From an uncultured bacterium (GTDB lineage: Bacteria; Bacillota; Clostridia; Christensenellales; HGM11417), in NCBI GenBank assembly GCA_905215695.1, contig CAJMQN010000013.1:1-49207 (forward strand): a stretch of 49,207 bases of DNA, read 5' to 3'. Of the stretch, positions 47,505 through 49,207 are shown in pieces (positions within the stretch are counted from its first letter, which is position 1; each line of letters begins with the position of its first letter). The notes under the pieces are model-generated. The model ran no database searches, was not told where the DNA came from, and worked only from the letters and a program-made list of their open reading frames with translations. The translations under genes were made by a program, and so were the position numbers.

Positions 47505-47967
47505 CTGCACGCACCTTTTGGAGATCGACCGAAAGATACTCGGCGAGTACCGTTCTGATTTCCATAGTTATATTTATATTCGACTTGTCCGAGGTTAGAA
47601 CCATCCGCGACAAATTTGCATATACTGACTGCACCTTTTTTTCGCTGTCCAGACAGATTTCGACAGAAACCTTCGAATACCCGTAAGTTTCGAGTTTTGC
47701 CTCGCATTTCTTCTCCAGCTCCCGCGTCTTTAACCCGTCCACGTAGTCCACATACCCTTCGTCCACTTCGATCTGCTCCCCGTTCGTAAAAAAGAGCGAA
47801 GAGACGTCGATTTCCTTGAAATTGACGGAGGAGAGCACGATGAGGACAAATACCGCCGAAACGCTTCCCTTGACGTATTTTTTAAAGGCGCCGTCGGGCA
47901 TGACGATCTCGAAGATTGCCGAGAGCACCACGACTCCCACGACGCCCATAACAAGTTTTGTAATCAT
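47488..47967 (-). CDS. spoIIIAF: Stage III sporulation protein AF
   Basis: A 159-residue membrane protein with two N-terminal transmembrane helices (about 5-22 and 33-49) and a soluble ring-building-like domain (about 80-159) ending in SVDLQKVRADE. Size, topology and position between spoIIIAE and spoIIIAG identify SpoIIIAF. It is part of the mother-cell SpoIIIA complex that supports forespore activity after engulfment. GGAGGGTG precedes the ATG. Confidence 0.92.
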   Translation of the reverse strand: MITKLVMGVVGVVVLSAIFEIVMPDGAFKKYVKGSVSAVFVLIVLSSVNFKEIDVSSLFFTNGEQIEVDEGYVDYVDGLKTRELEKKCEAKLETYGYSKVSVEICLDSEKKVQSVYANLSRMVLTSDKSNINITMEIRTVLAEYLSVDLQKVRADESQR

Positions 47968-47975
47968 ACACCCTC

Positions 47976-49207
47976 CTACAAAAACACCGAATTCGAGGAC
48001 AGAATGAAGAGCGTCAGCGTCACAAAGTACATAAAGCTTGCCGAGAGCAGAACCGTCAGAAGGAGGGAGAAGTTTTTCGAGGTCGCCGACAGAAAATTCG
48101 AGGTCTTTTCGTCGGTGAGGGGCTGCGCGAGTCCCGCGGTGAGCTTGAGGGATAAATTAAAGCAGAGAATCTGCGCGAGCGGAGGCAGAATCATTCCCAC
48201 GATGACGACAAGCCCCGTGACCCCCACCGCGTTCTTGACGAGCACGCAGGAGCCGACCACGAGGTCGAACCCGCTCGAGAGGTAACCGCCCACGATGGGC
48301 ACGGAATTCGCGATGGTGTATTTCGCCGCGCGCACCGAAACGCCGTCATATACCCCGCCCGTGATTCCCTGAATGAGCAAAAAGGACATGAACACCGTAA
48401 ACGAAATGCCGAGCACCCAGTGCACCACGCTCTTGAAAAAATCGTTGAGTTTGTCGAGCTTGACCGAATCGGTCAGGCAGTTTAAGAGCGTAAAGACGTT
48501 GATGACCAGAAAGAGCGGGAAGATAACGCTCACAATGAGCTGTGTCATTCCCCCCAGCAGAATCGCCGCAAGGGGCTGAAAGATACGGGAAGACACCATT
48601 CCCCCCGACGCCGTCATCATGGTCAGAATGAGCGGGAAGGTGAGGTTTAAAAAGTTTTTCATGGTGGTGATGGTGTTCTTGACGAGTTCGAACATCTGCA
48701 CCGCCGCGAATACAAGGATGACCGCAACCGTCAGAAAGGTCACGAAGTGCACCGCCTGCGATGTGGACTTTTCCGCAAATCCCGAGCGCAGATTGTGAAA
48801 GATTCCCGAGAGCACGCACACCGCGAGAATGAGAATCATGACGGGCAGATACCCGGAGAGATTAACGAAAAACGCGGAGAAGAACGCCTGTACAAGCCCG
48901 GGAAAATCAACCGCGCCCTCCCCGTTCAGGGTCTTATCCAAGAGTTCGGCAAAGCTCTGATTTGCGAAGATTTCCTTGACCTTTCCATCGAGGTCGTTGA
49001 AGAAATCCTCGAAAGCGGAGAAGTCGATTTCATCCGTAAGGTCGTCCACATATTCCCCGAAAACCTGTTCGGGGTCGGAGGATTCCGCGCCGAGCTCCCG
49101 CAGGGAAACCCCGTCCGCCGCCACCGCGGGACGGCTTGTCCCGGATAGGAGCGCGAGGAGTACCGCGGCAAACAGCAGGATCAGGCGGATTCTCTTTTTT
49201 CGGTTGT
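47976..49207 (-). CDS. spoIIIAE: Stage III sporulation protein AE (5' end beyond window)
   Basis: The polytopic SpoIIIAE subunit, thought to be the transporter-like core of the SpoIIIA channel. At least 410 residues are visible. The frame stays open to the window end and upstream of base 49124 encodes a basic stretch and hydrophobic segment (signal peptide, ending in an alanine-rich PAVAADG), so the GTG at 49124 is not the true start. After a soluble region about seven hydrophobic segments follow, with GGMVSSRIFQPLAA and GGYLSSGFDLVVGSCVLVKN as family marks. It ends 8 bases before spoIIIAF. Confidence 0.93.
   Translation of the reverse strand, partial: NRKKRIRLILLFAAVLLALLSGTSRPAVAADGVSLRELGAESSDPEQVFGEYVDDLTDEIDFSAFEDFFNDLDGKVKEIFANQSFAELLDKTLNGEGAVDFPGLVQAFFSAFFVNLSGYLPVMILILAVCVLSGIFHNLRSGFAEKSTSQAVHFVTFLTVAVILVFAAVQMFELVKNTITTMKNFLNLTFPLILTMMTASGGMVSSRIFQPLAAILLGGMTQLIVSVIFPLFLVINVFTLLNCLTDSVKLDKLNDFFKSVVHWVLGISFTVFMSFLLIQGITGGVYDGVSVRAAKYTIANSVPIVGGYLSSGFDLVVGSCVLVKNAVGVTGLVVIVGMILPPLAQILCFNLSLKLTAGLAQPLTDEKTSNFLSATSKNFSLLLTVLLSASFMYFVTLTLFILSSNSVFL

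Overview
The window reads as a chromosomal segment of an anaerobic, low-SD-variation Bacillota, most likely class Clostridia (possibly a gut Christensenellales-type lineage; the rank below class is my inference). The reasons are gene order and content: the yloU-yloV-recG block beside rpmB, the rsmD-coaD-ylbJ-ylbK block, an IspH-ribosomal protein S1 fusion, and above all the long sporulation-linked cluster spoIIIAE-AF-AG-AH, asp23, nusB, folD, xseA, xseB, ispA, [OLE RNA], oapA, dxs, tlyA, nadK, argR, recN, spoIVB, spo0A-like. Almost everything is on the minus strand, so text order below runs against transcription. Codon third positions look GC-rich and many genes overlap by ATGA/GTGA, i.e. tight operons.

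Layout. 1-4.8 kb: tRNA-Val (cut by the window edge), recG, fakA, asp23, and divergent rpmB. 4.8-10.3 kb: patatin lipase, ylbJ (plus strand), a coiled-coil protein, coaD, rsmD, a membrane protein, 5-formyl-THF cyclo-ligase, and alanine racemase whose 5' end appears frameshifted. 10.3-15.8 kb: an aryl-acid module of two phenylacetate-CoA ligases, indolepyruvate:ferredoxin oxidoreductase (iorAB) and an ACT-domain protein. 15.8-21.5 kb: ispH-rpsA fusion, plsC, cmk, a BaiN-type flavoprotein and surE. 21.5-26.4 kb: a sodium-pumping decarboxylase/transcarboxylase operon (12S-like, gamma, biotin carrier, beta pump, 5S-like). 26.4-33.6 kb: rluB, two D,D-carboxypeptidases, gerW (ytfJ) with its DUF2953 partner, scpAB, an M50 protease and a SpoIIM-like membrane protein. 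33.6-49.2 kb: the sporulation/isoprenoid/DNA-repair cluster listed above.

How it works together. The cluster joins isoprenoid synthesis (dxs, ispA, ispH), one-carbon/folate metabolism (folD, cyclo-ligase), peptidoglycan remodelling and D-alanine supply, and engulfment-stage sporulation machinery (SpoIIIA channel, SpoIVB protease, GerW, YlbJ). Energy metabolism is represented by ferredoxin-linked oxidation of aromatic 2-oxo acids with CoA ligases, and by a biotin-dependent sodium pump.

Most notable: (1) a roughly 580-nt gene-free structured segment between ispA and a small membrane-protein gene that matches the genomic setting of OLE RNA and OapA; (2) a receiver-less, DNA-binding-domain-only Spo0A directly behind spoIVB, with a promoter placed so that the mRNA would be leaderless; (3) a duplicated promoter-hairpin repeat between tlyA and nadK, whose mini-hairpins all carry GNA triloops in a GC-GNA-GC core and show a compensatory change between copies; (4) an apparent one-base frameshift at the start of alr; (5) iorAB bracketed by two distinct phenylacetate-CoA ligases.
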